DNA from: Planctomycetia bacterium
GTDB taxonomy: Bacteria; Planctomycetota; Phycisphaerae; UBA1845; UTPLA1
Assembly: GCA_015200345.1 (NCBI GenBank)
Contig: CP054187.1
Span: 1,410,470 to 1,474,469 of the forward strand
Direction of reading: 5' to 3'
DNA length: 64,000 nt
Positions within the stretch are counted from its first letter, which is position 1, and the number at the start of each line of letters is the position of its first letter. Positions 34,654-43,638 of this stretch are shown here, in pieces. Below the pieces are notes generated by a model. The model ran no database searches, was not told the DNA's origin, and was given only the letters and a program-made list of their open reading frames with translations. A program made the translations under genes and the position numbers.

Positions 34654-35409
34654 TCACGGCAGCTCAATGAACCGCACCGTCAGCACGCCGCCCACGCCAG
34701 CCGTCGTCGTCGCCTGGCCCACCTTCGCCCAGATCCGCTGATTCTTCGACACGTCGCGCGTCTCCAGCGTCAGCACCGTCGGCGTATTCGCCGACAGCGT
34801 CGTCAGGTTGAACGCGTCGATCACCTCGTCCGGATCGCTGTTGTCCGTGCCCACGTCCAGCACCCCCGCACCCGGCACCGTGTTGAAACTCACCTGCGCC
34901 GTCAGGATGCGAATCGCCCGCTGCGTAATCATCACCGGATTCACCGTCGCGCCGGACAGCGAACTCGCCAGCGGCACGCTGATGAGCTGCTCCACGCGCG
35001 AACCCCCCAGCGGGTCGATCCGCACGATCCCCTTGCCAGACGACACCATCGACACCAGCGCCCCGCAATAGCTCCCGCCCGCCAGCGGGTTCACCGTCGT
35101 CGATTCGTTGTCCTGCGCGTACACCGTCACGCCCGCCAGCGCGGCCGCCACCCCGCTCACCGGCAGCACAAAATCGCCTTGTGTATACACGCGGACCGTC
35201 CGTGCACCGCCCGTGCCGCCGCTGTTGTCCACCTCCTCGTACGACACCCCCGCGAACGAATCCCCTGCCACGAGGTTCCGTACATGCCCCGTCGTCCGGT
35301 CGATTCCCAGCAACGCCCCCTTCCACACATGCGCCGACGCCGCCACCGAATAGCTTCGCAACTCCTGATCCACGTAACGACTCAACTCCCGATTCGCCGT
35401 TATCGCCAT
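34654..35409 (-). CDS. Probable capsid decoration protein (DUF2190-like)
   Basis: A 251-residue beta-rich protein. The first half resembles small phage cement proteins: VAASAHVWKGALLGID, SFAGVSYEEVDNS, VRVYTQGDFVLPVSG and VAAALAGVTVYAQDN. The second half is a further all-beta domain without a family I recognise. Its place between the protease and capsid genes fits a decoration or scaffold-region product; Mu has a smaller gene there. The ATG follows GAGCGAGG. Assignment rests on context and on the DUF2190-like pattern. Confidence 0.6.
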   Translation of the reverse strand: MAITANRELSRYVDQELRSYSVAASAHVWKGALLGIDRTTGHVRNLVAGDSFAGVSYEEVDNSGGTGGARTVRVYTQGDFVLPVSGVAAALAGVTVYAQDNESTTVNPLAGGSYCGALVSMVSSGKGIVRIDPLGGSRVEQLISVPLASSLSGATVNPVMITQRAIRILTAQVSFNTVPGAGVLDVGTDNSDPDEVIDAFNLTTLSANTPTVLTLETRDVSKNQRIWAKVGQATTTAGVGGVLTVRFIELP

Positions 35410-35506
35410 CGTCGCCTCGCTCCCTTCTCACGCTTCTCACGCGCTGAACAAACCACCCTTGCCCGTTGCCGAATTCCCCGGTTCATAAATTATACACTTG
35501 ACTATA

Positions 35507-36487
35507 CTACCCGCCATTCGCACGCCCGACTCGCACCGCCTCCGCCACATACGCCTCCTCGCTGCACAGCCGCTCCAGGAACGACCGATTCGCCCGATAC
35601 TCCGCACGTGCCGACGCCTCGATCGCCGGCGGCCTCGCCTGCGTCGCGCATCCGACTCCCAATCGCGCAGAGGCGAACCGACCCATCGGAACCACCACCG
35701 GCGCTGACTCCGCCCACTTCCTGAACTCCTCCGGATCGCGCAGCGCCAACTCGAACGCCCACGACCGCTGCGACGGAGCGAGCTTCCCGGACGACGACGC
35801 CTCCGCCACCAGCGCCGCCGCCGCGCGACGCGCTTCCACGTCCTCCAACTGGGCGATCCGATCCGCTGCCGCGATCAGCACCACGTCCTGCGTCGCCGAT
35901 TCATCCAGCACCAGCATCCGCCGCAGCCGCTCCCCCGCGGCGCCATCCCCGGCCCCCCCGTTCACCACCGGCTGCATCCCCACGATCGCCGGCTTGTTCG
36001 TCAACGCCGCCGAGTGCAGCCCCACCAGTCGCCGATCGCTCCGCCGCACCAGCGCAACAGGAGACAAATAGCGATATTGCCGGCTCGCCAGCTTCGATGC
36101 CGCTTCCGGCGTCCACTGAACCTCCGCCCACAGGCCGGCCGCGCGCCCGTCGGAAGCCTCCTCGGGACGCACCAGCTTCAGCGCCTTGATCCATCCCGCC
36201 GCCGGCGCCAGGCCGTCCGGCGAGCTGTACGCTCCGCCCAGCGTCTGATGCTCGTAATCGATCGGCACGTCCGTCCCGTGCGCCGCGAATGCCTCGATTG
36301 TGGCACGCGCCGACTCGTCGTCCAGCAAAAAATCCCCCGCCGTGCTCCGGACCCGGCCCCACGGCGCAATCAGCACCTCCCCCGGCGGCTCACCCAGACC
36401 GATCCCCGCCGCCTCCATCACCACTTCGCTCACCTCGCCCCGATCCGCCGCCGCTCCGCTCGCTACTATATCTACACCCGTCGCCAT
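35507..36487 (-). CDS. Head maturation protease/scaffold, Mu gpI-like
   Basis: A 326-residue protein of the Mu I family, which processes the prohead and supplies the scaffold from the same gene. Characteristic are VLIAPWGRVRSTAGDFLLDD, DVPIDYEHQT, PAAGWIKALK, YRYLSPVALV and LHSAALTNKPAI in the protease part, then a helical Ala/Glu/Arg-rich scaffold region and a C-terminal segment. The ATG was chosen for the strong GGAGGG upstream; the open frame extends 21 codons further without support. It lies between the portal and decoration genes. Confidence 0.82.
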   Translation of the reverse strand: MATGVDIVASGAAADRGEVSEVVMEAAGIGLGEPPGEVLIAPWGRVRSTAGDFLLDDESARATIEAFAAHGTDVPIDYEHQTLGGAYSSPDGLAPAAGWIKALKLVRPEEASDGRAAGLWAEVQWTPEAASKLASRQYRYLSPVALVRRSDRRLVGLHSAALTNKPAIVGMQPVVNGGAGDGAAGERLRRMLVLDESATQDVVLIAAADRIAQLEDVEARRAAAALVAEASSSGKLAPSQRSWAFELALRDPEEFRKWAESAPVVVPMGRFASARLGVGCATQARPPAIEASARAEYRANRSFLERLCSEEAYVAEAVRVGRANGG

Positions 36488-36562
36488 CGCTCCGGCCCTC
36501 CTTCTACCTGCCTGTTCGCCGATTCGTTGATCGCACCGCCGTCTCACCAACGCCGGACGCTT

Positions 36563-37906
36563 TCACTCTTGCCCGCTGTTCCCCCCGCCAGACCCCTCGC
36601 CATCCGCCCCGCCGGCCAGCACCGACTCGCCCGCCGACGCCACCGGCACCCCCAACGCCTGGTGCGCCCACGTCGCCGGCACCCGCGCCCCCAGCCGGTT
36701 CACCGCGATGTCCAGCACTTCCGCCAGCCGACGCGCGTCAAGCCGGCCCTCCACCTGCCGCTCGAAATACGGAACCGCCGCACCCGGCCCGAACTGCATT
36801 CGCACCAGCGGCCCCAGCAGATCGCGCCGCAGCGTCTGCGCCTCGCGACGAATGTCGTCATCACGCAGATCACGTCGCACGTGGTCGTGTACTTTCGCCG
36901 CGCCCGCGCTCGCCAGCATCCGCGCCGTGTCCGTCGTCAGCGTCTGGCCCAGCCACGCCTTGCTGATCTCGCGATCAAAATACAGGCACAGATTCTCGAA
37001 CAGATTCACCTCGCCCGGCACGCGCGACTGGATGATCTCCAGTTGAATCGCCTTCGAAAACACGCCCGTTGCATCCGCCCCGAGCTGCTTCAGCATCGCC
37101 AGCATCTCACGCTTCTCTTCCGACGTCGCGCCTGGTTCGTACCGCGCGATCCGAACCGGCATCCCGAATGCCTCCGCGAAGATCAGCCAGTCCTTGATCG
37201 CGAACCGCTTCGCCAGGTACGCCAAACCCGTCACCCGCGCCAGGCCCCCGCGCAGCGGATGACCGCTCGCCGACTGCGGCGCGTGAACGACAAACTTGTT
37301 CGGCGGCAACGCCTCACCCTGATATTTCTCATCTTCCGTCAGCACCCGAAGCTCACCCGAATCGCCCAGCGTCAGCCGATCGAACGGCACCGGCACGATC
37401 TCCACCGGACGCACGCCGCCCCCGTCCGCCTCCCACACAATTTCTGCAACCGCAAGACCGCGACCGGTCGCCAGCGACAGATGCGCGAGCGTCTCTTCAA
37501 ACCCCGGCAGGTCACGAAGCACCGACTCGCAATACGCCGCGGTTTCCTGCGCCGAAGCGCCGCCCCCGACCGGTCGCGTCGCCGCGCCTGCCGCCGGCCG
37601 CGCCAAATCCACCCCCGGCGGCGTCGCCGACACCCGCCACGGCAGCCCCGTCACCGCCAGCCGGCGCGTGGCGGCAACGCTAAATAGATGCGCGTCTTTT
37701 TCCTCCATCTGTTCCGACAGCGCCAGTTGCGCGCCCAGGTCTCCCGCGTCCGCCTCCCGAAAAATCGCCAGCAGCCGCTGCGGCGTCAGACCATCCGCCG
37801 GGTACGCCCGCAATCCCCAATCCCCCCCGCGGCTCACCATCACCCCGCTCGCCGGCCGCCCCGCCGCGCCCCGTACCGCGTTGACAATTCGATCCAAAAA
37901 CCGCAT
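36563..37906 (-). CDS. Portal protein, Mu gp29-like (DUF935)
   Basis: A 447-residue portal, the dodecameric ring through which DNA enters the capsid. Matching features are YPADGLTPQRLLAIFREADAG, LALSEQMEEKDAHLFSVAATR, YCESVLRDLPGFEETLAHL and IVWEADGG, then GGLARVTGLAYLAKRFAIKD and WLIFAEAFGMPVRIARYEPG. GGGAGGGCGAG precedes the ATG. The gene lies 99 bases downstream of the terminase. In Mu a minor head protein (gp30/F) gene comes between portal and protease; none is present here. Confidence 0.88.
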   Translation of the reverse strand: MRFLDRIVNAVRGAAGRPASGVMVSRGGDWGLRAYPADGLTPQRLLAIFREADAGDLGAQLALSEQMEEKDAHLFSVAATRRLAVTGLPWRVSATPPGVDLARPAAGAATRPVGGGASAQETAAYCESVLRDLPGFEETLAHLSLATGRGLAVAEIVWEADGGGVRPVEIVPVPFDRLTLGDSGELRVLTEDEKYQGEALPPNKFVVHAPQSASGHPLRGGLARVTGLAYLAKRFAIKDWLIFAEAFGMPVRIARYEPGATSEEKREMLAMLKQLGADATGVFSKAIQLEIIQSRVPGEVNLFENLCLYFDREISKAWLGQTLTTDTARMLASAGAAKVHDHVRRDLRDDDIRREAQTLRRDLLGPLVRMQFGPGAAVPYFERQVEGRLDARRLAEVLDIAVNRLGARVPATWAHQALGVPVASAGESVLAGGADGEGSGGGNSGQE

Positions 37907-38005
37907 GTCTCGCCCTCCCTTCGTCTGCAAGGATGAGTCGTGAGTCGTTAGTCATTCCGCTTCCCGGTTTCATCCGCGCGGTCGTACCGCCGTTTCGACG
38001 TCTCC

Positions 38006-39391
38006 TCACCAGATCCCCTGCCGCGCGAACCGCGCCGCGCCGCCCGTCAGATACTCCACCTCGCCGGTCCCGACGTGCCGCGCCGCCGCATGCGCCGCCA
38101 GCGCCGCCGCCCAGAATCGGTCCGCGTGTCCGCCCGTCGCCCGATCCGACTCGTATCGTACGTGCCCGCTTTGTGACACGACCCGGGTCAGCGAATGCCA
38201 ATCTCGTTCGATGGCGTCATCCACTGGAATCCGAATCCGGCCCGTCTCCGACAACATCCGCAACCGCCCCGCCAGTTCAGATTTCAACCCCGCCGTAAAC
38301 GTCAATCCCTCCACGCGATAGCTCCCGAACCGCCGCTCCAGCCGTTCCGCCAGGTGCATCCCCAATCCGGTCGCATCGACGCAGCACCGTCTCACGCTCC
38401 GCTGACCCAGCACCTCGCCGATCACCCGCTCCTGCTCTTCGAACGACGCACGCTCCAGCACCAGCACGCCCCGCGTCTCTAGCAACTCGCCGCTGCGCTC
38501 CACGATCCACACCGCCGTGACATCGCGCACACGCCCCACATCCACGCCCACGTACGCATCCGCCCCCGCGCGCTGCAACGCCAACCAATCTACAGTCGTC
38601 GACAATCGAACCTCCTGGCACCGCCGGATCAACTCGTACGGCATGAAGCTCGTCGCCTCGTCCACGAACTCGCAGCACATCTCCTGCCGCCAGATCAGCT
38701 CATCCCCGATCGCCTCGCGCAGCTCCGTCGCGTCCGCCTCCAGCCCCTCCGCGATCGCCTCCTCCAGCGTCACCGTCGTCCGTTCGAACCTCGCGTTGTC
38801 ACGCAGCCGCGCGAACAGGTTCTTCACCCCGCGCGGCGTCGAACACACGTCCAGCTCGCCGCGCCCGCGCAAGATGGACGGATAAAGCGCCGCCCACACG
38901 GCCTCGTCCTCCTGGTGCATCGCGAACTCATCAAGAAACACGTCCCCCGTAAACCCGCGCGCGGTCAGCGGATTGGCCGGCAGCCCGATGATGCGCACCC
39001 CGCCGGGCAGGCGAATCTCCAACTGGCGATAGGAGGTGTTGCGAAAGTAGCCGTCACCGCGAAATTCCGCCGCGATCTTCAGCGCCTGGCAGTGCAGGTA
39101 TGCTTTCTCCATCACTTCGCGGCTTTGCCGCTCGCCGGCGGAAAGAACAATCTGCGTCCGCCGCCGCAGCAAGCCTCGCACCAGGCGCCGCAGGCTGAAG
39201 GTGAAACTCTTGCCCGTCTGCCGCGCCCAGCAGTTCCACGTGAACCGCGACGCACTCTCCACCATCCGCCGCTGGTAGGCCGGCATCGGGAGTGCCGCAA
39301 TGTTGGCATTCCCGGACGGTTCAGGACCATCCGACTGCCGATCGGCCGCCCCACGGATCTGCGAATTCACGTTGTCAGATTCGGCGCCCAT
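38006..39391 (-). CDS. Terminase large subunit, Mu gp28-like
   Basis: A 461-residue DNA-packaging motor. The ATPase domain has a Walker-A-like ARQTGKS followed by FSLRRLVRGLLRR, and a Walker B VFLDEFA. The C-terminal RNase-H-like nuclease keeps acidic residues in VGVDVGR, CCVDATGLG and GHADRFWAAALA, so both activities look intact. The N-terminus has an extra polar stretch of about 30 residues before LPMPAYQRRMVES. ATG 39391 is used; GTG 39400 is an alternative. This is the first gene of the cassette; no small terminase subunit is recognisable upstream. Confidence 0.87.
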   Translation of the reverse strand: MGAESDNVNSQIRGAADRQSDGPEPSGNANIAALPMPAYQRRMVESASRFTWNCWARQTGKSFTFSLRRLVRGLLRRRTQIVLSAGERQSREVMEKAYLHCQALKIAAEFRGDGYFRNTSYRQLEIRLPGGVRIIGLPANPLTARGFTGDVFLDEFAMHQEDEAVWAALYPSILRGRGELDVCSTPRGVKNLFARLRDNARFERTTVTLEEAIAEGLEADATELREAIGDELIWRQEMCCEFVDEATSFMPYELIRRCQEVRLSTTVDWLALQRAGADAYVGVDVGRVRDVTAVWIVERSGELLETRGVLVLERASFEEQERVIGEVLGQRSVRRCCVDATGLGMHLAERLERRFGSYRVEGLTFTAGLKSELAGRLRMLSETGRIRIPVDDAIERDWHSLTRVVSQSGHVRYESDRATGGHADRFWAAALAAHAAARHVGTGEVEYLTGGAARFARQGIW

Positions 39392-39799
39392 TCCAACCAC
39401 CCCGGGAAAATCGAAAAGCCCCGCGAACCGGCCCAGCGGCCGACGCCATCAGAAACTCATTCTTGCCCGGCGATCCGGTCGGACCGATTTCCGCCGCCAC
39501 CCGGTTTCACGACCCGCGCACCGACCAATCCCCCAACCTCGAACGGGTTCCGGCTTCGCCGTTATGGCGCCGCCGGAAATTATTGATTATTGCATAGATA
39601 CGGCTGGGGCTCGTCCCCTTTTCACGATCCTTCGGCCGCCTGCTTTCCGTCGGCTTCGTACGCCATGCCTTGACTGCGATGGCTCCACGACCGCGATGAT
39701 TCACGCTCGCAATTCCATTCGACGGCGGTAACATTCCCCCAAACGACGCACGCGAAGAATCGGTTCTCCGCGTGCAATTGACCTCAATGGAGGATATCC
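39392..39799. other. Intergenic region between the head-gene cassette and the DUF1264 gene
   Basis: About 400 bases between two divergent genes, likely holding the promoters of both. An AT-rich patch (39578–39602) stands out from the surrounding GC-rich sequence, but I could not fit a convincing -35/-10 pair on either strand. GGAGG precedes the ATG at 39800. I see no gene here. Confidence 0.6.
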
Positions 39800-40600
39800 A
39801 TGTCCGCATCGAATCCCGATCGAACCACCGTCGTCGCGCTGTGCAGCCTGGTCTGCGGCGCGTTTCTGTGGGCACTCGTTTCGCCCGCGTTCTTGAGCGC
39901 GCAGCAAAAAGACGAACACGCCGGCCACCATCACGGCGACGCGCCGGCTGGCCACGACCATGGCGCGTCGGCCCGAAACGCCGAGAACTGGGCGCCGGTC
40001 AACAAGATGCACCTGTACCTCTGCGCGTTTCACGTCGCCAAGGAAAAGCCGGACTTCCAGGTCGAGGCGCACCACTACTGCTCGCCGCAGTCCAAGAGCG
40101 GCGATCTGCATCAGTGCGTGATCTACGATTCGCGCGGCCCGAACCCCAAGCTGCTCGGCACCGAGTACATCATCACCGACGAGGCATACCGGAAGCTGCC
40201 CGCCGAGGAGAAACGATTCTGGCACCCGCATGCGTATGAAATCCTTTCCGGCCAGCTCGTCGCGCCCGACATGCCCAAGATGGGCGACGACCTCTTCCCC
40301 GGCCTCATCAACACCTGGGGCAAGACCTGGCACACCTGGCCCGACCCGACGACGGACTATCCCACCGGCGAACCGCTGCTGATGTGGTCGGCCAACGGTG
40401 ACGGACAAATCGACAACAAGCTAATCGCCAAGCGCGATGCGCAATTCAACATCAAGACCGATGAGATTCGCGCCCGGCGGAAGTTCATGGGCTTCGAGGT
40501 GCCACAGATTCCGCCGCCCAAGTCGATGAGCGACCTGGGCCGCCGCTGGACGGCGAGCGGCAAGGACGAGCCGACGAAGCTGAAAGGCGCGGGGGGTTGA
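39800..40600 (+). CDS. Secreted DUF1264 (OBAP-like) protein with His-rich linker
   Basis: A 266-residue exported protein. After a signal peptide (VVALCSLVCGAFLWALVSPAFLSA) comes a His-rich linker (EHAGHHHGDAPAGHDHG) that may bind metal. The DUF1264 domain follows: LCAFHVAKEKPDFQVEAHHY, LHQCVIYDS, EYIITDEAYRKLPAEEKRFW, HPHAYEILSGQLV and WGKTWHTWPDPTTDYPTGEP. Relatives include plant oil-body-associated proteins and bacterial secreted proteins; no activity is established. GGAGG lies before the start. Confidence 0.85.
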   Translation: MSASNPDRTTVVALCSLVCGAFLWALVSPAFLSAQQKDEHAGHHHGDAPAGHDHGASARNAENWAPVNKMHLYLCAFHVAKEKPDFQVEAHHYCSPQSKSGDLHQCVIYDSRGPNPKLLGTEYIITDEAYRKLPAEEKRFWHPHAYEILSGQLVAPDMPKMGDDLFPGLINTWGKTWHTWPDPTTDYPTGEPLLMWSANGDGQIDNKLIAKRDAQFNIKTDEIRARRKFMGFEVPQIPPPKSMSDLGRRWTASGKDEPTKLKGAGG

Positions 40601-40958
40601 GCCGACTTGAATCCTCCTGGGAAGCTATGACGGTCCTGTTGCGAATTCGGGCGATCGGCGCGCCAGCGACGTGCAAATGGCGCGCCGATCGCCCTTTTTA
40701 CCATCAATAACCGCGATTGAGACGGCGAAATCGTTCCAAGCGAATTGTCGCTGGACTTTCCCCCGCACGGCCCTTACAGTACCGGTGGTTGGTTCGACGA
40801 CCGAGCATTTGCGGCTACGTGACGGGTCCTTTCGACTTCTCTCGCTCCTGCACTCCTCTTTCGCCTTTCCGCCTTTCTGGTCCGAAACGCTGGACCCTTT
40901 CACTGTGTCCCTGAAAGTTCACACGGGCCACACAAGGCTATTTCGCAGGAGTTTGCAC

Positions 40959-41276
40959 ATGGCCAAGAAACTGTATGTTGGAAACCTGGGATTTGACGTC
41001 ACCGACGCCGATCTCCAAACCCTGTTCGCCCCGCACGGAAACGTGGTCAGCGCGCAGGTCATCACGGATCGCGACACCGGTCGAAGCAAAGGCTTCGGCT
41101 TTGTCGAGATCGGTTCGGACGGCGAGGCCAAGACGGCCATCGCCGCGCTGGACGGCAAGGAGCACGGCGGTCGCACGCTGAAGGTCAACGAAGCCAAGCC
41201 GAAGGAGAATCGCTCCGGCGGCGGTGGTTACGGCGGCGGCGGCTACGGTGGTGGCGGCGGACGACGCCGGTACTAA
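40959..41276 (+). CDS. Glycine-rich RRM RNA-binding protein
   Basis: A 105-residue protein with one RNA-recognition motif (RNP2 LYVGNL at 5–10; RNP1 KGFGFVEI near 45–52) and a C-terminal Gly/Tyr-rich tail ending in GGGGGRRRY. This is the layout of the small RRM proteins of cyanobacteria, planctomycetes and plants that bind mRNA, often under cold stress. CAGGAG lies about eight bases upstream of the ATG. A rho-independent terminator follows at 41305. The open frame extends 96 codons upstream without family support, so the region 40.65–40.96 kb is treated as its leader. Confidence 0.92.
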   Translation: MAKKLYVGNLGFDVTDADLQTLFAPHGNVVSAQVITDRDTGRSKGFGFVEIGSDGEAKTAIAALDGKEHGGRTLKVNEAKPKENRSGGGGYGGGGYGGGGGRRRY

Positions 41277-41304
41277 CCCAACGGGTTCCGCAGTTTGGAT
41301 TTCG

Positions 41305-41345
41305 CGGGCTTGGTGCGGGCGATTCGCCGGCGCCAAGCCCGTTTT
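41305..41345 (+). terminator. Intrinsic terminator after the RRM gene
   Basis: The arms CGGGCTTGG (41305–41313) and CCAAGCCCG (41333–41341) enclose a GC-rich loop that can itself pair, and are followed by TTTT. Confidence 0.75.
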
Positions 41346-41483
41346 CATTGTACCGGGCGCCCCGCGCAAGGAGCGCGGCGGATGCCACGAACGCCTACTG
41401 AATCCAAGGCTCATCGGTTGATCGCCTGTGCGACAGGGATTTCGAGGCGATCACGTTGCCGAACTCGGGACCATCACGCGGAA

Positions 41484-42263
41484 TCAGTCTCGCGCCCACT
41501 TCGGCGGGCGCTTTTCCATGAACGCCCGCAGGCCCTCGCGGCCTTCCTCGCCGAGAAACGCCTCACCGAACGCCTCGGACTCGCACGACAAGCCCTTCTC
41601 CAGCCAGGCCGATTCCTCGGAGCAGACTACGCGCTTCAGCAATCGAACGGCGCAGGGGCCGTTTGCCAGAATCTGTTTCACCAGATTATCTACAGTTGTC
41701 ATCAATTCGCCCGGCGCGACCGATTCGCTCACCAGACCCGCCGCCACCGCCTCCGGACCGTGCAGCGCCTCACCCGTAAACAGCAGCCGCCGCGCCATCG
41801 CCCCGCCGACCAGGGCGAACGTCCGCTGGGTACCGCCCCAGCCGGGGATCAGCCCGAGCTTGACCTCGGGGAATCCGATCGTTGCGTCGTTCGACATGAT
41901 GCGCAAATCGCACGCCAGCGCCACCTCGCACCCGCCGCCCAGCGCCGGCCCGTTGATCGCCGCGATCGTCACCGCCTGCTCAAACCGCGCCAACCGCGCC
42001 ATGCACCGCTGACCACGCTGGCTGAACGCTCTGCCCGCGTCGCCCGGCGCGGTGTTCATCTCCGCGATGTCGGCCCCGGCCATGAACGTCCGCCCTTCGC
42101 CGGAGAGAATCAATACGCGCACCTGCGGATTGCACGCCACCTCGTCCAGCCGCGCCTCCAGCGCCGCCATCGTCGGCATCGAGAGCAGGTTGATCCCCCC
42201 GCTGGTGTTAAACGTGATTCGCCCGATCGGACCTTCCTGCTGATACAGCACTTCGGTGCTCAT
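41484..42263 (-). CDS. Enoyl-CoA hydratase/isomerase family protein
   Basis: A 259-residue crotonase-fold enzyme. The CoA-binding and oxyanion-hole segments are GRTFMAGADIAEM and AINGPALGGGCEVALACDLRI; the Glu of FPEVKLGLIPGWGGTQR corresponds to the second catalytic Glu of hydratases, and the first may be the Glu of GGGCEVALA. It likely hydrates trans-2-enoyl-CoA. The next gene on the same strand upstream is a 3-hydroxyacyl-CoA dehydrogenase, so the pair could perform two successive beta-oxidation or butanoate steps. Confidence 0.9.
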   Translation of the reverse strand: MSTEVLYQQEGPIGRITFNTSGGINLLSMPTMAALEARLDEVACNPQVRVLILSGEGRTFMAGADIAEMNTAPGDAGRAFSQRGQRCMARLARFEQAVTIAAINGPALGGGCEVALACDLRIMSNDATIGFPEVKLGLIPGWGGTQRTFALVGGAMARRLLFTGEALHGPEAVAAGLVSESVAPGELMTTVDNLVKQILANGPCAVRLLKRVVCSEESAWLEKGLSCESEAFGEAFLGEEGREGLRAFMEKRPPKWARD

Positions 42264-42318
42264 GCCGTTTCATCCTCCAGCGTCAAACGACCTCTCACGC
42301 TCCGATCATCGAGCCTCG

Positions 42319-42470
42319 CAAAGAGCCGCGGGCTTCAGCCCACTCGATCGCTCCTTCAAAGAGCCGCGGGCTTCAGCCCACTCGATCGCTCCTTCAAAGA
42401 GCCGCGGGCTTCAGCCCATTCGATCGCTCCTTCAAAGAGCCGCGGGCTTCAGCCCGCGCGGCCGTCAGAC
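42319..42470. repeat. 38-bp tandem hairpin repeat, four copies
   Basis: Copies start at 42319, 42357, 42395 and 42433. The unit contains AAAGAGCCGCGGGCTTCAGCCCA, whose GGGCT/AGCCC arms form a hairpin, followed by TCGATCGCTCCTTC. The last copy ends differently (GCGCGGCC). It lies between two genes transcribed in the same direction and may modulate or end transcription between them. Confidence 0.9.
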
Positions 42471-42490
42471 GATGCGCGCCGGCTCTGCAA

Positions 42491-43351
42491 TCATTTTGAA
42501 TAATCGTGGAACCCCCGGCCGCTCTTTCGCCCCATTCGCCCGGCGTCGACCATTTTTCGCAGCAGCGGGCAGGGGCGAAACTTCGGATCGCCCAGGTCCC
42601 GGTGCAGCACGTCGAGGATATTAAGACAAACGTCAACGCCGATGAAATCCGCCAGCGTCAGCGGGCCCATCGGGAAATTGCACCCCTGCTTCATAATCTC
42701 GTCGATTGTCTTCGCGTCGGCCACGCCCTCCATCAGCGCGAAGGCCGCCTCGTTGATCATCGGCATCAGCACGCGGTTGCTGACGAAGCCCGGCATGTCG
42801 TTGCAGCGCAGCGGGTTCTTGCCCATGCGCTGGGCCAGGGCCTCGACCGTCTCCACCGTCGCGTCATCGGTTGCCAGCCCGCGGATCACCTCCACCAGGC
42901 TCATCAGCGGCACCGGATTGAAAAAGTGCATGCCGATGAACTTCGCCGGCCGGTCCGTGGCCGCCGCCAGCTTGGTGATGCTGATGCTGCTGGTGTTGCT
43001 GGCGAGAATGGCGTCGGGCTTCAGGTTCGGCTGGATCTGTTTGTACAACGCGACTTTGGCGTCGAACTGTTCGAAAATCGCTTCAATCACGATGCCGACT
43101 TTGGACCAATCGATGTCACCAAGCGCCGCGCAGGTCTTGAGATTCGCCTTGGCCGCCGCGGCCGCATCGGCCGGAAGTTTGCCCTTTTCCACGAGCTTGC
43201 CGAGGCTCTTTTCGATTTCGCCCTTCGCCGCCTCAAGCTGCTTCGCGTTCGCGTCGAAGACCCATGTCTTCAGACCGGCGGTCGCGCAGACCTGCGCGAT
43301 GCCGCGGCCCATCGTTCCCGAACCGATCACCACCGCCGAATCAATCGCCAT
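42491..43351 (-). CDS. 3-hydroxyacyl-CoA (3-hydroxybutyryl-CoA) dehydrogenase
   Basis: A 286-residue NAD-dependent dehydrogenase. The Rossmann motif is [15 protein letters not shown] near the N-terminus. The catalytic His lies in [20 protein letters not shown], and the C-terminal domain has [18 protein letters not shown] and [18 protein letters not shown]. Length and order match 3-hydroxybutyryl-CoA dehydrogenases. It lies upstream of the enoyl-CoA hydratase gene, separated by a repeat array. Confidence 0.93.
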   Translation of the reverse strand: MAIDSAVVIGSGTMGRGIAQVCATAGLKTWVFDANAKQLEAAKGEIEKSLGKLVEKGKLPADAAAAAKANLKTCAALGDIDWSKVGIVIEAIFEQFDAKVALYKQIQPNLKPDAILASNTSSISITKLAAATDRPAKFIGMHFFNPVPLMSLVEVIRGLATDDATVETVEALAQRMGKNPLRCNDMPGFVSNRVLMPMINEAAFALMEGVADAKTIDEIMKQGCNFPMGPLTLADFIGVDVCLNILDVLHRDLGDPKFRPCPLLRKMVDAGRMGRKSGRGFHDYSK

Positions 43352-43638
43352 GACCCGTCCTAACCGTGTTGAAGAATCACAAGAAGCCGTTGTTCGTCCA
43401 GACATCCTTGAACGTCACGCGATGCGTCGTGCCCACCTGCAAGCGAACGACGAACATGACGCCACCCGGTCGCACGCGGAACCGCCGCGATCGAAACGGA
43501 CATTCTAACGAAACGGAGTGCGTAACGCCAAATCAATGGGAATTGGCATGATGGCGATCGGCGTTCTCACCGAGCGAGGAACATACACGCCGACGACGGC
43601 CTGCGAGACGCAGGCCGCTGCCTTCGTGTGTGCCTACT

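Noticed and set aside
36014-37687. 557-codon plus-strand frame opposite the portal and protease genes
   Set aside because: The product is almost only Arg, Pro, His and Gln; the opposite strand carries portal and protease families with ribosome sites.
32609-39391. A complete Mu-like prophage
   Set aside because: No transposase, early region, lysis or tail genes are seen in the 24 kb to the right or the 31 kb to the left; only head genes are present.
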